From assembly GCF_050030965.1 (NCBI RefSeq), contig NZ_CP188297.1, forward strand, positions 1,178,001 through 1,242,000: DNA of 64,000 nucleotides, given 5' to 3'. The stretch comes from Glutamicibacter sp002979865. Lineage in GTDB: Bacteria; Actinomycetota; Actinomycetes; Actinomycetales; Micrococcaceae. The notes beneath the pieces were generated by a model. That model was not told the DNA's origin. It saw nothing but the letters and a program-made list of their open reading frames with translations, and ran no database searches. Made by a program: the position numbers and the translations under genes. Below, piece after piece: positions 16,419-25,646 of this stretch (positions within the stretch are counted from its first letter, which is position 1; each line of letters opens with the position of its first letter).

Positions 16419-16945
16419 CCAGTTCCGGCTCAATCAGCCATGGTCGCAAGATCCATAAATCTTCGCACTCAGAAACTGCACTGCCGGCCAAGAATATCGG
16501 CCATAGCGACAAGTCCAGGCCCCCATCTGGCAAAAGCCAGCTACCAGTCCAGACTCTGATACTTCACGTTTCCTGGCCCGATACACAACGCCTGCCGTGG
16601 CGAATCAGCACCTGCGGTTTCCATAAAATCCCAGTTCATCAGTGATTCGCCGATTCTCGCAGACCCCGGAATCGGTCTGCTTTGGCTTCGCCCTTATCCA
16701 GGCTTGCTGTTAAATTTCACTCTTCTTCGCTAGGGATTGATTCAATATCGGCAAATTTCCATGCCTTGACTCACATTCAGCGCAAGAAGCGATAAATTTC
16801 CATTTTTGTGAAGAAATGGAAATCTTAATTCGAAAAACCTCTGTTGAAGCCCTCGCACCTGCGGAAAAGTAGTTGTCACGAAGAAGTTCACAAGATCACC
16901 TTCCGATCGACATGAACCCGCAGCTTGTGCGAAGGAGCCAAGGCA
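16419..16945. promoter_or_regulatory. long aceA upstream region
   Basis: A 527-nt non-coding stretch; no convincing ORF or RNA gene is visible. The distal half shows nothing clear. The proximal half holds TTGACT (16766-16771), a weak -10 (GATAAA, 16791-16796), ATTTCCAT boxes at 16755-16762 and within the operator palindrome at 16796-16823, and GAAGGAG before the aceA start. Confidence 0.5.
16796..16823. promoter_or_regulatory. palindromic candidate operator of aceA
   Basis: ATTTCCATTT-N8-AAATGGAAAT is a perfect 10-bp inverted repeat. Another ATTTCCAT box lies 41 nt upstream (16755-16762), about four helical turns away, and TTTCCAT recurs near 16618. It overlaps the probable transcription start. 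RamB is the obvious candidate regulator, though the motif is not the known corynebacterial RamB sequence. Confidence 0.5.
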
Positions 16946-18259
16946 ATGACTACTGAAAACACCAACGAAACCTCGATCGACAACCGCATCGCAGCCATCG
17001 AGAGCGACTGGGAAAACAACCCCCGCTGGAACGGCGTAAGCCGCGACTACAGCGCTGCCGACGTCGTGAAGCTCCAGGGCCGGGTCCAGGAAGAGCACAC
17101 CCTGGCCAAACGCGGATCCGAGAAGCTGTGGAAGCAGCTCACCGAGGAAACCCCCACCGGCGGCTACACCAACGCGTTGGGCGCACTGACCGGCAACCAG
17201 GCAGTGCAGCAAGTCAAGGCCGGCCTTCGAGCCATCTATCTTTCGGGCTGGCAGGTAGCAGCGGATGCCAACCTTTCAGGCCAGACCTACCCGGACCAGT
17301 CGCTGTACCCGGCCAATTCGGTTCCCCAGGTCGTGCGCCGCATCAACAACGCATTGCAGCGTGCAGACCAGATCGAGTTCTCCGAAGGCATCCAGACCGT
17401 CGAAGACTGGATGGTCCCCATCGTCGCTGATGCAGAAGCCGGCTTCGGCGGCCCGCTGAACGCCTACGAACTGATGAAGTCCATGATCACCGCTGGCGCA
17501 TCGGGCGTCCACTGGGAAGACCAGCTGGCCAGCGAAAAGAAGTGCGGCCACCTCGGCGGCAAGGTGCTGATCCCGACCCAGCAGCACATCCGCACCCTGA
17601 ACGCGGCCCGCCTGGCCGCCGACGTGGCTGGCACCCCTTCCGTAGTTATCGCCCGCACCGACGCTGAAGCGGCAACGCTGATCACCTCGGATGTCGATGA
17701 ACGCGATCAGCAGTTCATCACCGGCGAGCGCACCCCGGAGGGCTTTTACAAGGTCACCAACGGCATCGAGCCATGCATCGCCCGGGCCAAGGCCTACGCA
17801 CCGTACTCGGACCTGATCTGGATGGAAACCGGCACCCCTGACCTGGAGCTGGCCCGCAAGTTCGCCGAAGCGGTCAAAAAGGACTTCCCGGACCAGATGC
17901 TTTCCTACAACTGCTCGCCGTCGTTCAACTGGAAGAAGCACCTGGACGATGCGACCATCGCCAAGTTCCAGCGCGAATTGGGCGCCATGGGCTTCAGCTT
18001 CCAGTTCATCACCCTGGCCGGATTCCACGCATTGAACCACTCGATGTTCGACCTGGCCTCCGGCTACGCGAAGGACGGCATGAGCGCCTACGTCGAATTG
18101 CAGGAACGCGAATTCGCTTCCGAGGCCGCCGGCTACACCGCCACCAGGCACCAGCGCGAAGTCGGCACCGGCTACTTCGATGCGATCTCCACGGCGCTGA
18201 ACCCTAACGCCTCAACCCTGGCCTTGGTGGGATCCACCGAAGAAGGCCAATTCCATTAG
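16946..18259 (+). CDS. aceA: isocitrate lyase
   Basis: A 437-residue enzyme cleaving isocitrate to glyoxylate and succinate, the first step of the glyoxylate shunt. The catalytic signature KKCGHLGGKVL (Cys about 199) is intact, with the metal-site region PIVADAEAGFGG and LSYNCSPSFNW nearby. ATG at 16946 has GAAGGAG 8 nt upstream. The gene is followed by aceB 81 nt downstream, across a stem-loop, suggesting an operon with differential expression. Regulation by RamB is inferred from the neighbouring ramB gene and the palindrome upstream. Confidence 0.97.
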   Translation: MTTENTNETSIDNRIAAIESDWENNPRWNGVSRDYSAADVVKLQGRVQEEHTLAKRGSEKLWKQLTEETPTGGYTNALGALTGNQAVQQVKAGLRAIYLSGWQVAADANLSGQTYPDQSLYPANSVPQVVRRINNALQRADQIEFSEGIQTVEDWMVPIVADAEAGFGGPLNAYELMKSMITAGASGVHWEDQLASEKKCGHLGGKVLIPTQQHIRTLNAARLAADVAGTPSVVIARTDAEAATLITSDVDERDQQFITGERTPEGFYKVTNGIEPCIARAKAYAPYSDLIWMETGTPDLELARKFAEAVKKDFPDQMLSYNCSPSFNWKKHLDDATIAKFQRELGAMGFSFQFITLAGFHALNHSMFDLASGYAKDGMSAYVELQEREFASEAAGYTATRHQREVGTGYFDAISTALNPNASTLALVGSTEEGQFH

Positions 18260-18275
18260 ACCCTGATGGGTCGAT

Positions 18276-18307
18276 GGTGCTAGCTGGCAAAGGCGCCGGC
18301 TAGCACC
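18276..18307 (+). promoter_or_regulatory. intercistronic stem-loop between aceA and aceB
   Basis: GGTGCTAGCTGGC (18276-18288) pairs with GCCGGCTAGCACC (18295-18307), 13 bp with one G-U pair and a 6-nt loop. No T-run follows, so it more likely stabilises or processes the mRNA, or partly attenuates, than terminates. Confidence 0.6.
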
Positions 18308-18340
18308 AGCACCATTTCCAAGATTTTTAAGGACGCTGCC

Positions 18341-19978
18341 ATGAACTCCCCCATCACCCTGAACAACATCACCATTACCCCTACCCCCGTTCGCTACCAG
18401 GAGCAGATCCTGACCAGCGAGGCCCTGGACTTCCTTTCGGCCCTGCACACCGCATTCGAACCGCGCCGTGCCGAGTTGATGCAGCGCCGCCAGGTCAACC
18501 GGGCGCGCATTGCCAATGGCCGCGATCCGAAGTTCCTGGACGAGACCCGCGCTATTCGCGAAGACGATTCATGGCAGGTCGCCCCGATCGCACCGGGGCT
18601 GGAAGATCGCCGGGTGGAAATCACCGGCCCGATCGAACGCAAGATGGCTATCAATGCGCTGAATTCCGGGGCCAAGGTCTGGCTGGCCGACATGGAGGAT
18701 GCTTCCTCGCCAACCTGGCAGAACGTCATCAAGAACCAGGTCAACCTGATCCGGGTGCTGGATCAGGACCTGGACTTCACCGCACCGGATGGCCGCGAGT
18801 ACAAGCTGAACAGCTACGATCTGCAGCAGCTGCCAACCATCGTGGTTCGTCCCCGCGGCTGGCACCTGCCGGAGAAGCACCTGCTGGTTGCCGGCACCCC
18901 GATGTCCGGTGCGCTGGTGGACTTCGGACTGCACTTCTTCCACAACGCCAAGCGCCTGCTGGCAGCCGGACGCGGCCCGTACTACTACCTGCCGAAGCTG
19001 GAGAACCATCTGGAAGCACGGTTGTGGAACGACGTGTTCAACATGGCCCAGGATCTGATGGATATCGAGCGCGGCACCATCCGTGCCACCGTGCTGATCG
19101 AGACCATCACCGCCGCATTCGAGATGGAAGAGATCCTCTACGAGCTGCGCGAGCATTCCTCGGGGCTCAATGCTGGCCGCTGGGATTACATCTTCTCGAT
19201 TATCAAGAACTTCCGTTCCCGCGGACCGCGCTTCGTCTTCCCGGATCGCGACACCGTGACCATGACCGCCCCGTTCATGCGGGCCTACACCGAGCAGCTG
19301 GTGCGTGCCTGCCACCGCCGCGGGGCTTCGGCCATCGGCGGGATGAGCGCATTCGTTCCCAACCGCAAGGACGCCTCGATCAACGAGCTGGCCTTCGGCA
19401 AGGTCCGCGAGGACAAGGCCCGCGAAGCAGCTGATGGCTTCGACGGCTCCTGGGTTGCCCATCCCGACCTGGTTTCGGTTGCCCGGGAGGTGTACGACGA
19501 GGTGCTCGGCGAGAACCCCAACCAGTTGCAGCGCACCCGCGAAGATGTCGAGGTTTCCGGCCCGGCCCTGCTGAACATCGAGAGTGTCACCGGCAAGATC
19601 ACCGAACGCGGCATCCGCGACAACATCGAGATCGGCATCCGCTACATCGAGTCCTGGCTGCGCGGCAACGGTGCTGTGGCGCTGCGCAACCTGATGGAAG
19701 ATGCTGCTACCGCCGAGATCTCCCGTTCGCAGCTGTGGCAGTGGATCCACCAGTCGGCGATCACCGATGAGGGCGAGATCATCACCCGTCGCTGGGTCCA
19801 GGAACTGGCCGAGGAGACCATGGAGGGCTTGGAGCGCTTCGAGGGCGATCGCTTCGAGGAAGCCGTGGAAATCTTCGAAGCTTGCGCCCTGCGCGATGAC
19901 TTCCCGACCTTCCTGACCAAGAACGCCTACCTGCGCTACCTGGATGCGCCAGCCCGCACCCTGGAAATGGCAGGTTAG
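18341..19978 (+). CDS. aceB: malate synthase A
   Basis: A 545-residue enzyme condensing glyoxylate with acetyl-CoA to malate. Length and sequence are those of the MSA class: VWLADMEDASSPTW (substrate acids), VRPRGWHLPEKH, the TIRATVLIETI metal-site strand (catalytic Glu) and YIFSIIKNF are all present, and NRKDASINE follows GGMSAF. AAGGACGC precedes the ATG at 18341. It completes the glyoxylate shunt with aceA. A long stem-loop terminator lies downstream. Confidence 0.96.
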   Translation: MNSPITLNNITITPTPVRYQEQILTSEALDFLSALHTAFEPRRAELMQRRQVNRARIANGRDPKFLDETRAIREDDSWQVAPIAPGLEDRRVEITGPIERKMAINALNSGAKVWLADMEDASSPTWQNVIKNQVNLIRVLDQDLDFTAPDGREYKLNSYDLQQLPTIVVRPRGWHLPEKHLLVAGTPMSGALVDFGLHFFHNAKRLLAAGRGPYYYLPKLENHLEARLWNDVFNMAQDLMDIERGTIRATVLIETITAAFEMEEILYELREHSSGLNAGRWDYIFSIIKNFRSRGPRFVFPDRDTVTMTAPFMRAYTEQLVRACHRRGASAIGGMSAFVPNRKDASINELAFGKVREDKAREAADGFDGSWVAHPDLVSVAREVYDEVLGENPNQLQRTREDVEVSGPALLNIESVTGKITERGIRDNIEIGIRYIESWLRGNGAVALRNLMEDAATAEISRSQLWQWIHQSAITDEGEIITRRWVQELAEETMEGLERFEGDRFEEAVEIFEACALRDDFPTFLTKNAYLRYLDAPARTLEMAG

Positions 19979-20030
19979 GCAGTACCCGAGACCCGGCCGA
20001 TAGAAAACAGTCGTCCCTGAACGTCGGCCA

Positions 20031-20086
20031 CGCAAAGCGGCATTCATCCGTTGGTAACCAGTCCAGCGGGTGGATGCCGTTTTGCG
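20031..20086 (+). terminator. 20-bp stem-loop terminator after aceB
   Basis: 20031-20050 pairs with 20067-20086 over 20 positions with a few G-U or mismatched pairs; the right arm includes a TTTT run. Confidence 0.65.
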
Positions 20087-20097
20087 TGTGCGGTGGC

Positions 20098-20103
20098 TAG
20101 GCT
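20098..20103 (+). promoter_or_regulatory. -10 element (TAGGCT) of leaderless hydrolase gene
   Basis: TAGGCT ends 6 nt before the ATG at 20110; it lies just after the aceB terminator and no ribosome site is present. Confidence 0.45.
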
Positions 20104-20109
20104 GTAGCC

Positions 20110-21174
20110 ATGGCTTTCCAGTTCAAGAACCCGGCCGAGGACCTGTGGCAGCCCGATCTGCTGGGCGAGGATTTCTCGCAACGGCCGCTGCCGATGTCGG
20201 ACGGTTCGACCGCGACGTTGATCAGGCACCGTCCGCGCAGAACGCTGCGCCTGCCGCCGCCATTGCGCGGGATCGCGGTGCTTTATGTGCATGGCTGGTC
20301 GGACTACTTCTTCCAAGAAGAGCTCGCCGAGTTCCTCAGCGAAGCCGGAGCGGATTTCTACGCACTGGACCTGCGCCATTATGGACGGAACTTGCCGGTA
20401 GACCAGGCCACCAAAATCGCCGAGCACAGAAGCCCGGGCTTCACCACCGATCTGGAGGAGTACTTCGAGGAATTCGACGCGGCCCACCGCATCATTTCCA
20501 GCGCGCATCCGGGCACCCGCTTTGTCCTGCTCGCCCACTCCACTGGCGGGCTCAGCGCTTCTCTGTATGCGGCAGCCAACCCGCAGAAAGTTGATGCGCT
20601 GGCGCTGAACAGCCCGTGGCTGGAATTCCAGGCCAGCGAGATCGGGCGCACCGCCTTGGCGAGGATCGTCCAGGCGGCCAGCAGCCGCAACCCCCACCGC
20701 TTCTTGCCGACGGTGGATCCAGGGTTCTACACCCGCACGGTCTCCAGCCAGTTTTCCGGCGAATGGGATTACGATCTGGGTTGGCGCCCGGTCAACGGCT
20801 TCAAGCTCACCGCGGGTTTCATCTCTGCCGTCTTCAATGCGCAAGCCAAGGTGAAGAAGGGGCTGGATCTCCAGATGCCCACCCTGGTGATGCTTTCGGC
20901 GGAAGACTATTTGCTGCCTCGCTGGCACGACACCGCCACCCGCGCCGACGTGGCCTTGAATGTGCAGGTCGTCGCCCAGCGCAGCATCGACCTAGGCCGG
21001 GAACTGCATTTGGTGCGCCTGCCCGGCGCGCTGCACGACGTGTTCCTCTCCTCGCCAAAGATCCGCTCCAAGGCCTACATGGCGTTGGGCTCATGGCTTG
21101 CGGTCGTCAAGAACCGGCAGCGTGATTCGCTGGTGGCCTCCAGCATCCGCCGGATTGTTCCTTCCGGCATCTAG
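20110..21174 (+). CDS. alpha/beta hydrolase, serine lipase-like
   Basis: A 354-residue cytoplasmic hydrolase. The oxyanion strand VLYVHGWSDYFF (about residue 57-68), nucleophile elbow LLAHSTGGLSA (Ser about 142), an acid candidate in LMLSAEDYLLPR-type context (VMLSAEDYLLP) and the His in LPGALHDVFLS form the expected triad. This resembles monoacylglycerol lipase/lysophospholipase-type proteins. TAGGCT 6 nt upstream and no ribosome site point to a leaderless message. Its stop is 6 nt from that of the convergent phosphatase gene. Confidence 0.85.
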   Translation: MAFQFKNPAEDLWQPDLLGEDFSQRPLPMSDGSTATLIRHRPRRTLRLPPPLRGIAVLYVHGWSDYFFQEELAEFLSEAGADFYALDLRHYGRNLPVDQATKIAEHRSPGFTTDLEEYFEEFDAAHRIISSAHPGTRFVLLAHSTGGLSASLYAAANPQKVDALALNSPWLEFQASEIGRTALARIVQAASSRNPHRFLPTVDPGFYTRTVSSQFSGEWDYDLGWRPVNGFKLTAGFISAVFNAQAKVKKGLDLQMPTLVMLSAEDYLLPRWHDTATRADVALNVQVVAQRSIDLGRELHLVRLPGALHDVFLSSPKIRSKAYMALGSWLAVVKNRQRDSLVASSIRRIVPSGI

Positions 21175-21180
21175 TGCGGC

Positions 21181-21747
21181 TTAGCCCGCGACCTTGCTGG
21201 GCACCTGGTCATTGACCAGTTCCAGCTGCCAATCGCCGGGCTCATTGCCGATAATGGCAACCGAGCCATTGCGGATGGTGTCCAGTTTGTAGCCGGCGAA
21301 GTGCGAGAGCGTGTAGCGGATAATGGTGCCGTGGCAGATTACCGCGACGTTCTTGCCCGGGTAGTCTGCTGCAATCTGGTTGATTGCGCGCAGGCCACGG
21401 TCAACTACAGATTCCAGTGGTTCAATTCCACCACCGTTCTTGTCCGGCCATAGCGCCAGCGCTTCGGTCTCAACCATGCCCTCGCCCTGGGCGTAGTCGC
21501 GCTCGATCAGCAGGTCGTAGCTAGGACCAAGTTCCAGTCCCAGCCCGTCGGCAATGATCTGTGCCGTCTCGCGTGCCCGCGAGAGCGGCGAGGAAACGAT
21601 AGCGTCCCATTGGCCGCCGTCCAGCACCGAGACAGCCTCGCGGGCTTGGGCTCGCCCGGTATCGTTCAGGGGGATGTCGCTGGAACCCTGCAAGCGGCCT
21701 TCGAGGTTCCATTGCGTCTGTCCGTGGCGGACGAATCCTAGTTTCAT
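21181..21747 (-). CDS. histidine phosphatase family protein (phosphoglycerate mutase-like)
   Basis: A 188-residue enzyme with the RHG signature at its start (LGFVRHGQTQWN; catalytic His 8), SSPLSRARETA as the second Arg motif, a Glu-containing loop (IERDYAQGEG) and the second catalytic His in AVICHGTIIRY. I chose ATG 21747 because the signature follows at once and GGGAGAA lies upstream; the longer open frame has no homology. Such proteins hydrolyse small phosphoesters; the substrate is not evident. Confidence 0.92.
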   Translation of the reverse strand: MKLGFVRHGQTQWNLEGRLQGSSDIPLNDTGRAQAREAVSVLDGGQWDAIVSSPLSRARETAQIIADGLGLELGPSYDLLIERDYAQGEGMVETEALALWPDKNGGGIEPLESVVDRGLRAINQIAADYPGKNVAVICHGTIIRYTLSHFAGYKLDTIRNGSVAIIGNEPGDWQLELVNDQVPSKVAG

Positions 21748-21933
21748 AGGCCCATTCTCCCACCCGGCAGGTGGCCAACAGCAACCGCTGGTGGCCAAGC
21801 TCACGATGGATCTGCAACACTTAAGCGCGTCATGGCTGCCTGGAGCGCATAGGATTTTCACGGCTGTGCCCTGCCTTTGGCGCGGGCCCGTCCCCATCGA
21901 ACGCACCCCTTATAGGATCCGAGCATTACTATC

Positions 21934-23340
21934 GTGAACGAAATAAAGGCGTCTCTCGCCCGCGGGCTGACTGCCCGCCACATCCGCTTCATGGCCCTCG
22001 GCTCAGCTATCGGAACGGGCCTTTTCTACGGCTCCTCTTCTGCTATCCAGGCTGCTGGCCCTGCCGTCCTCTTCGCATACATGATTGGCGGCGCTGCCGT
22101 CTTCATCGTCATGCGTGCCATGGGCGAGATGGCTGTCAAGCATCCGGTTTCCGGATCCTTCGCTCACTACGCTTCGCGCTACCTGGGCCGCTTCGCCGGC
22201 TTCGTCACCGGCTGGACTTTTGCCTTTGAAATGGCCATTGTCGCGATCGCCGATGTGACCGCGTTCGGCATCTACATGGGCTTCTGGTTCCCGCAGGTGG
22301 CGCAGTGGATCTGGGTGCTGGCGGTCGTCCTGCTGATCGCTTCGATCAACCTGATGAAGGTCAAGGTCTTCGGTGAAACCGAATTCTGGCTGGCTATCAT
22401 CAAGGTGACCGCAATTATCGCCATGATCATTGGCGGCGCCGCCCTGATCATCTTCGGCTTCAACGCCCCTGAGACCGAAACCGCAACCGGCATCGCTACC
22501 CTGATGAGCGCTGGCACCCTGTTCCCCAACGGCTTCGTGGGCCTGCTGCTCTCGTTCTCCGTCGTGATGTTCGCCTTCGGCGGCATCGAAACCATCGGCA
22601 TCACCGCTGGTGAAGCAGCTGATCCTGCCAAGTCGGTTCCAGCCGCCATCAATACCGTGCCATGGCGCATCCTGCTCTTCTACGTAGCTTCGCTGGCCGT
22701 AGTCATGATGCTCTTTGACTGGCGCCAGATCGACGGCTCAGCTTCGCCATTCGTGCAGATTTTCGACGGCCTGGGCATCCCGGCCGCCGCCCACGTGCTC
22801 AACGCCGTGGTGATCACCGCAGCCGTTTCGGCAATCAACGCCGATACTTTTGGGGCTGGCCGCATGCTCTACGCCATGTCCGAGATCGGCCATGCTCCGA
22901 AGTCCTTTGGCCGCATCTCGCGTACCGGCGTGCCGTGGATGACCGTGGTCATCATGGCCATTGTGCTGCTGGTCGGCGTGGTGCTCAACGCCCTGCTCCC
23001 GGAGTCGCTGTTCACCATCATCGCTTCCATCGCTACCTTCGCCACCGTCTGGGTGTGGATCATGATTCTGACTTCGTACCTGGCCATGCGACGCAAGGAA
23101 GCCGCGGCGGGCCGCGGACCGGCCGTTGCCCGCGAATACGCTGTGCCCGGCGGCACCGTTGCCGTATGGATCGCCTTGGCCTTCATGGTCTTCGTTGTCG
23201 TGCTCTTGGCCCTGAGCCCGACGACGCGTGTAGCCCTGTACACCGGAATCGCATGGCTCGTGCTTCTGGCCGTGCTCTTCAAGCTGCTGGTACGCCCAGC
23301 GGCGCCAATCAAGCAGGACAGCGACTCCTTGCTGAGTTAG
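21934..23340 (+). CDS. amino acid permease (APC superfamily, AAT family)
   Basis: A 468-residue transporter with about 12 hydrophobic helices. Start GTG 21934. The unwound first helix motif (ALGSAIGTGLFYGSS) and the consensus region VMRAMGEMAVKHPVSGSFAHY are diagnostic of the amino acid transporter family that takes up proline, GABA or aromatic amino acids by proton symport; the exact substrate cannot be assigned. Monocistronic, ending at a strong terminator. Confidence 0.93.
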   Translation: MNEIKASLARGLTARHIRFMALGSAIGTGLFYGSSSAIQAAGPAVLFAYMIGGAAVFIVMRAMGEMAVKHPVSGSFAHYASRYLGRFAGFVTGWTFAFEMAIVAIADVTAFGIYMGFWFPQVAQWIWVLAVVLLIASINLMKVKVFGETEFWLAIIKVTAIIAMIIGGAALIIFGFNAPETETATGIATLMSAGTLFPNGFVGLLLSFSVVMFAFGGIETIGITAGEAADPAKSVPAAINTVPWRILLFYVASLAVVMMLFDWRQIDGSASPFVQIFDGLGIPAAAHVLNAVVITAAVSAINADTFGAGRMLYAMSEIGHAPKSFGRISRTGVPWMTVVIMAIVLLVGVVLNALLPESLFTIIASIATFATVWVWIMILTSYLAMRRKEAAAGRGPAVAREYAVPGGTVAVWIALAFMVFVVVLLALSPTTRVALYTGIAWLVLLAVLFKLLVRPAAPIKQDSDSLLS

Positions 23341-23352
23341 CCACCGCGCAAT

Positions 23353-23397
23353 AAAATATGCCTGGTTTCGCATAAAGCGAAGCCAGGCATATTTTTT
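23353..23397. terminator. 19-bp stem-loop terminator
   Basis: 23353-23371 pairs with 23377-23395 (one G-U), followed by TT; the A-rich 5' side also supplies a T-run on minus, serving the convergent DUF1275 gene that ends at 23406. Confidence 0.9.
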
Positions 23398-23405
23398 ATG
23401 TCTTT

Positions 23406-24128
23406 CTACTTGGTCCCGGTGGAGGTTCCGGCCTGAGGCTCCGAGGGCGACTCCAGGCCATGGGGTGTGCGCAGCTCCTGGAACAACGCCAGGCTGGCCC
23501 ACGCGAGCATGCCGCCTGCGACGATCCACAAGCTGCCGAGCCCCAGCCGCAGGTAGGCCAAGACGCCACCCAGGGAACCCATGGTGATCATCAGCCAAAG
23601 CACTGCGTAGCGCATCCATAGCATCCGGTAGCCGCCGCGGTCCGACCCGGTGGCCAACCCGATGATTGCTCCACCGAGTGCCTGCCCGAGCTTGACCAAC
23701 GTGCCGGTCATATACGTCAGGCCCAGGGAAACCTCTCCCGAACGAGTGTAGGAAACATTGACCACGCCCATCGCGGCGGCCAGCAGAAGAGCCGTCAGCT
23801 GCGGCAAGAAATTCCCGGAGATGGCCGCAGCGAGCAGCAGTGCCGCACTGGAATACATGGCCACTGGCCGGCGCAGCCTATCGAGCCGGAAGGTAACCAG
23901 CGTTGCGAGGATGACACCTGCGACAAAGCAGCCCACCAAGGACATCGCCATCGCCCATCCGGCAAGGTCCCCTGTCATCAGCGCCACGGAGGAACGCGTG
24001 GAGTTTCCCGACATGAAGGAGAGGAAGTAGCCGCCGAAGTGCACGAATCCGACGCCATCAACAAAGCCTGCCATCGCCGTAATCGTTCCGGCGAAGAGGA
24101 TTCCGCGCCATCGAAGGTTCTTTGCCAC
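23406..24128 (-). CDS. DUF1275 (YoaK-like) membrane protein
   Basis: A 240-residue protein starting with GTG at 24128. About six membrane helices are visible, with the family motif GFVDGVGFVHFGGYFLSFMSGN at the N-terminus (GNST following) and LTYMTGTLVKLG in the second half. DUF1275 proteins are inner-membrane proteins of unknown transport-like function. The C-terminal tail is hydrophilic. It is divergent from the FrnE-like gene. Confidence 0.85.
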   Translation of the reverse strand: MAKNLRWRGILFAGTITAMAGFVDGVGFVHFGGYFLSFMSGNSTRSSVALMTGDLAGWAMAMSLVGCFVAGVILATLVTFRLDRLRRPVAMYSSAALLLAAAISGNFLPQLTALLLAAAMGVVNVSYTRSGEVSLGLTYMTGTLVKLGQALGGAIIGLATGSDRGGYRMLWMRYAVLWLMITMGSLGGVLAYLRLGLGSLWIVAGGMLAWASLALFQELRTPHGLESPSEPQAGTSTGTK

Positions 24129-24250
24129 TTGCCCTGCTTTCTCTCGCCATCAGCACCATCCGGTTTCCGTAGGAGCCCTGCCATTATCTCCCCCGAAATC
24201 AGCAGCTGCGAATAAGGAATGCCCGGTGAGCAAAAGTTGTTACCTCAAGC

Positions 24251-24940
24251 ATGAGCGAAAATACTGCTGTCCAGTCCCCGGAAGACAAGCGCATCCGCGT
24301 GGATATCTTCTCCGATATTGCCTGCCCTTGGTGCTTCATCGGCAAGCGCCGCTTTGAGCGGGGTGTCGAGGCGTTCGAATACTCCCAGAACGTGGATGTC
24401 TACTGGCACTCGTACCAGCTGGACCCGAGCCTGCCTGAGAACTATGACGGCAGCGAGGCCGAATACCTCTCCAAGATGAAGGGACTGGGCCAGGAACAGG
24501 TCGCCCAAATGCTTGACCATGTCACCGCCCAGGCTGCTGCTGAAGGATTGAACTACGACTTCGCCAACTTGAAGGTCGCTAATTCCTTCACTGCACTACG
24601 CGTACTGGAATACGCCAAGAAGCATGGTGCCGGAAACGAGATGAAGGAAGCGCTGCTTTCTGCCCACTTCGAGAAGGGCCTGAACACTGGAGACCTAGAA
24701 ACGCTGCTCGAACTGGCCGGAACGCTGGGGCTGGATACCGGGGAACTGCGTGCGAAGCTCTCGTCCGGATCCTACGTTGAGGAAGTCAACGCAGATATCG
24801 TCCAGGCACGCGAGCTGGGCATCAGCGGTGTTCCTTTCTTCATCATTGATGGAAAGTACGGCATTTCCGGCGCCCAGCCAGCCGAGGTCTTCGCAAATGC
24901 GCTGGCCCAAGTGCATTCCGGAGATGTGCAGACCCCGTAG
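24251..24940 (+). CDS. DsbA-family oxidoreductase, FrnE-like
   Basis: A 229-residue cytoplasmic thioredoxin-fold protein without signal peptide. The redox motif CPWC lies in DIACPWCFIGKRRFE near residues 22-36, and the cis-Pro loop is GISGVPFFII near the C-terminus. FrnE-type proteins are soluble disulfide isomerase-like or 2-hydroxychromene isomerase-like enzymes, often linked to oxidative stress. Start ATG 24251. It converges on the LytR_C gene, with 4 nt between stops. Confidence 0.92.
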   Translation: MSENTAVQSPEDKRIRVDIFSDIACPWCFIGKRRFERGVEAFEYSQNVDVYWHSYQLDPSLPENYDGSEAEYLSKMKGLGQEQVAQMLDHVTAQAAAEGLNYDFANLKVANSFTALRVLEYAKKHGAGNEMKEALLSAHFEKGLNTGDLETLLELAGTLGLDTGELRAKLSSGSYVEEVNADIVQARELGISGVPFFIIDGKYGISGAQPAEVFANALAQVHSGDVQTP

Positions 24941-24944
24941 CCAG

Positions 24945-25568
24945 CTATTTGCTGCAGACCAGCTTGCCTTCAGAAGTATCGAGCTTGCGTTCTTTTTCCA
25001 GGCCGTCGAACTTCTCCCCCAGCGCCAGGTCCACCCGGCTGCCCCACTTCTTTTCGTCGTAGATGAAAACGATGCCGGGGATCTGGCGCTGCACGGTGAA
25101 AGCCTGGGCATAGCCATCAGGCCCGGCAATGACCGCGCCAGTGGTTTCGGAGAGCGACTTCCACCCGGAAGTCAGCGACGAAATCTTGAAGCCGCGCTTT
25201 TCCAGTGCCTCGGCAGTGTCACCCGCAAGACCCGAAATATCGGTAGTGTTCAGCACGCGTATTTCGACATCTGAAGGTTTTTGGTACTTGAAATCGATGG
25301 CCGGGCACTTGGGGTTTTCGATTTTCGTCTCGCTTGGCTTCGGGCTCGCAACGGCGACAGGCTCGCCACCCAACTTCAGCGTTCCATTGAAAACGAGTAC
25401 GGCGCCGGCCAAAACCGCGATCACCAGCAGGGCCATCACGGAGAAAACAATGTTCTGGCGTTTGCGGGCACGCCGCTTAGCCTGGCCGTCCGAGCTGAAA
25501 CTTAATTCTTGCTCGTCGACAATATGCGCACCGTGCCATTGCCCCGGGTCATCGCGATCACGCATCAT
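24945..25568 (-). CDS. LytR C-terminal domain membrane protein
   Basis: A 207-residue protein: a cytoplasmic N-terminus with a basic patch (KRRARKRQ), one membrane helix (VFSVMALLVIAVLAGAVLVF, about 41-60), then an extracellular LytR_C domain (VEIRVLNTTDISGLAGDTAE to the end). This single-helix LytR_C architecture is like mycobacterial Cei and is thought to act in the cell envelope. ATG ATG at the start leaves 25565 as an alternative; AAGGTGG is upstream. The small gene at 25647 lies 78 nt upstream on the same strand. Confidence 0.88.
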   Translation of the reverse strand: MMRDRDDPGQWHGAHIVDEQELSFSSDGQAKRRARKRQNIVFSVMALLVIAVLAGAVLVFNGTLKLGGEPVAVASPKPSETKIENPKCPAIDFKYQKPSDVEIRVLNTTDISGLAGDTAEALEKRGFKISSLTSGWKSLSETTGAVIAGPDGYAQAFTVQRQIPGIVFIYDEKKWGSRVDLALGEKFDGLEKERKLDTSEGKLVCSK

Positions 25569-25646
25569 TCCACCTTGCTCTGGTCAGCCTTCGGCAGCTG
25601 CTGGCCTGAAGGCGACGTCATCGTCATCCTCGTGGCGCTAGCTTAT

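Noticed and set aside
18569..20047. Minus-strand ORF of 492 codons opposite aceB
   Set aside because: Shadow of malate synthase; no protein-family features.
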